From the NCBI GenBank assembly GCA_029007415.1, contig JAQXHT010000115.1:1-6313 (forward strand): a stretch of 6,313 bases of DNA, written 5' to 3'. A program made the position numbers and the translations under genes. The DNA is from a bacterium. GTDB lineage: Bacteria > Bacillota_I > Bacilli_A > RF39 > UBA660. A model generated the notes under the pieces. The model saw only the letters and a program-made list of their open reading frames with translations, ran no database searches and was not told the origin of the DNA. Each line of letters starts with the position of its first letter. Position 1 is the first letter of the stretch. Of the stretch, positions 6,214 to 6,313 are shown piece after piece.

Positions 6214-6222
6214 TGATATAAT
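6214..6222 (+). promoter_or_regulatory. Extended -10 promoter for the right-edge RNA
   Basis: TG-A-TATAAT (6214-6222) combines a perfect -10 with the TG extension. The nearest -35-like hexamer is ATGACT (6192-6197) at a long 19-nt spacing. Transcription is predicted at about 6229-6230, exactly where the long inverted repeat begins. Confidence 0.65.
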
Positions 6223-6229
6223 TAATATA

Positions 6230-6313
6230 GCCAAACAAAGTATAGAAAGGAGATATCCTTAATCAGCTAGTCTATCTATATTTTGTTTGGCGATGAATTA
6301 TTTGATTTAGACT
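6230..6313 (+). ncRNA. Candidate structured RNA or leader (runs off the window)
   Basis: This is a non-coding stretch directly after an extended -10 promoter. A 17-bp helix pairs 6230-6246 (beginning GCCAAACAAA) with 6275-6291 (ending TTTGTTTGGC); 16 pairs are Watson-Crick and one is G-U. Nested in the 28-nt interior is a small hairpin, AAGGA (6247-6251) with TCCTT (6256-6260) and a GATA loop, followed by unpaired 6261-6274. The last six of these bases, AGTCTA (6269-6274), are complementary to TAGACT at the window's end (6308-6313), which would make a pseudoknot. No T-tract follows the helix, so it is not a terminator. An AAAGGAG motif (6246-6252) has no start codon at usable spacing, and the ATG at 6293 opens only five codons. 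I could not match it to T-box, SAM, purine, FMN, lysine, TPP, c-di-GMP, tmRNA, 6S or RNase P RNA signatures from memory. It could be a stand-alone ncRNA, a riboswitch-type leader, or a 5' stabilising hairpin of a downstream mRNA. Confidence 0.5.

Noticed and set aside
6230..6291. The long inverted repeat as a terminator or insertion-sequence end
   Set aside because: No T-tract follows it, and a promoter points directly into it. No transposase or target duplication is visible, although an IS-end origin cannot be fully excluded at the window edge.
6246..6310. Short coding region after the AAAGGAG motif, or the ATG at 6293
   Set aside because: No ATG, GTG or TTG lies at suitable spacing after AAAGGAG, which is itself in a hairpin. 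The ATG at 6293 gives only MNYLI before TAG and has no ribosome site.

Overview
The window reads as a low-GC (visibly AT-rich, roughly 30% G+C) Gram-positive-type chromosome segment, most like the uncultured gut Bacilli/Mycoplasmatota-related lineages. The basis is strong purine-rich Shine-Dalgarno sites (GGAGG, GGGGG), AT-rich codon use with AGA as the main Arg codon, extended -10 promoters, and the style of the hybrid histidine kinase. All six genes are on the + strand. All stops are TAA or TAG, and all ten Trp residues are encoded by TGG, so the standard bacterial code applies. The lineage is an inference from style, not from a database match.

Left part (1-1339): two tandem paralogous DNA-binding regulators, each built from a duplicated XRE-type helix-turn-helix module. 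The first is cut by the left edge of the window. The second has its own near-consensus promoter inside the end of the first and ends at an intrinsic terminator.

Middle (1362-3497): a two-gene operon starting from an extended -10 promoter. It encodes a 62-residue protein with an SH3/KOW-like look and a 630-residue adenylate-forming (AMP-binding) ligase with an unusual P-loop. It closes with a terminator whose stem overlaps the stop codon.

Right part (3508-6170): a second two-gene operon encoding a multi-pass membrane hybrid histidine kinase (HisKA-HATPase-REC) translationally coupled to an HPt-REC protein. Together they contain every phospho-site of a His-Asp-His-Asp phosphorelay, but no recognisable output domain. 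An intrinsic terminator follows.

Right edge (6214-6313): a further extended -10 promoter fires into a non-coding stretch that opens with a 17-bp long-range helix, a nested small hairpin and a possible pseudoknot. It is probably the 5' part of a structured RNA or riboswitch-like leader that runs off the window. I could not match it to a known family, and it is the most interesting unexplained signal here.

The three protein modules are separated by terminators and have separate promoters, so any functional link between regulators, ligase and phosphorelay is conjecture from proximity.
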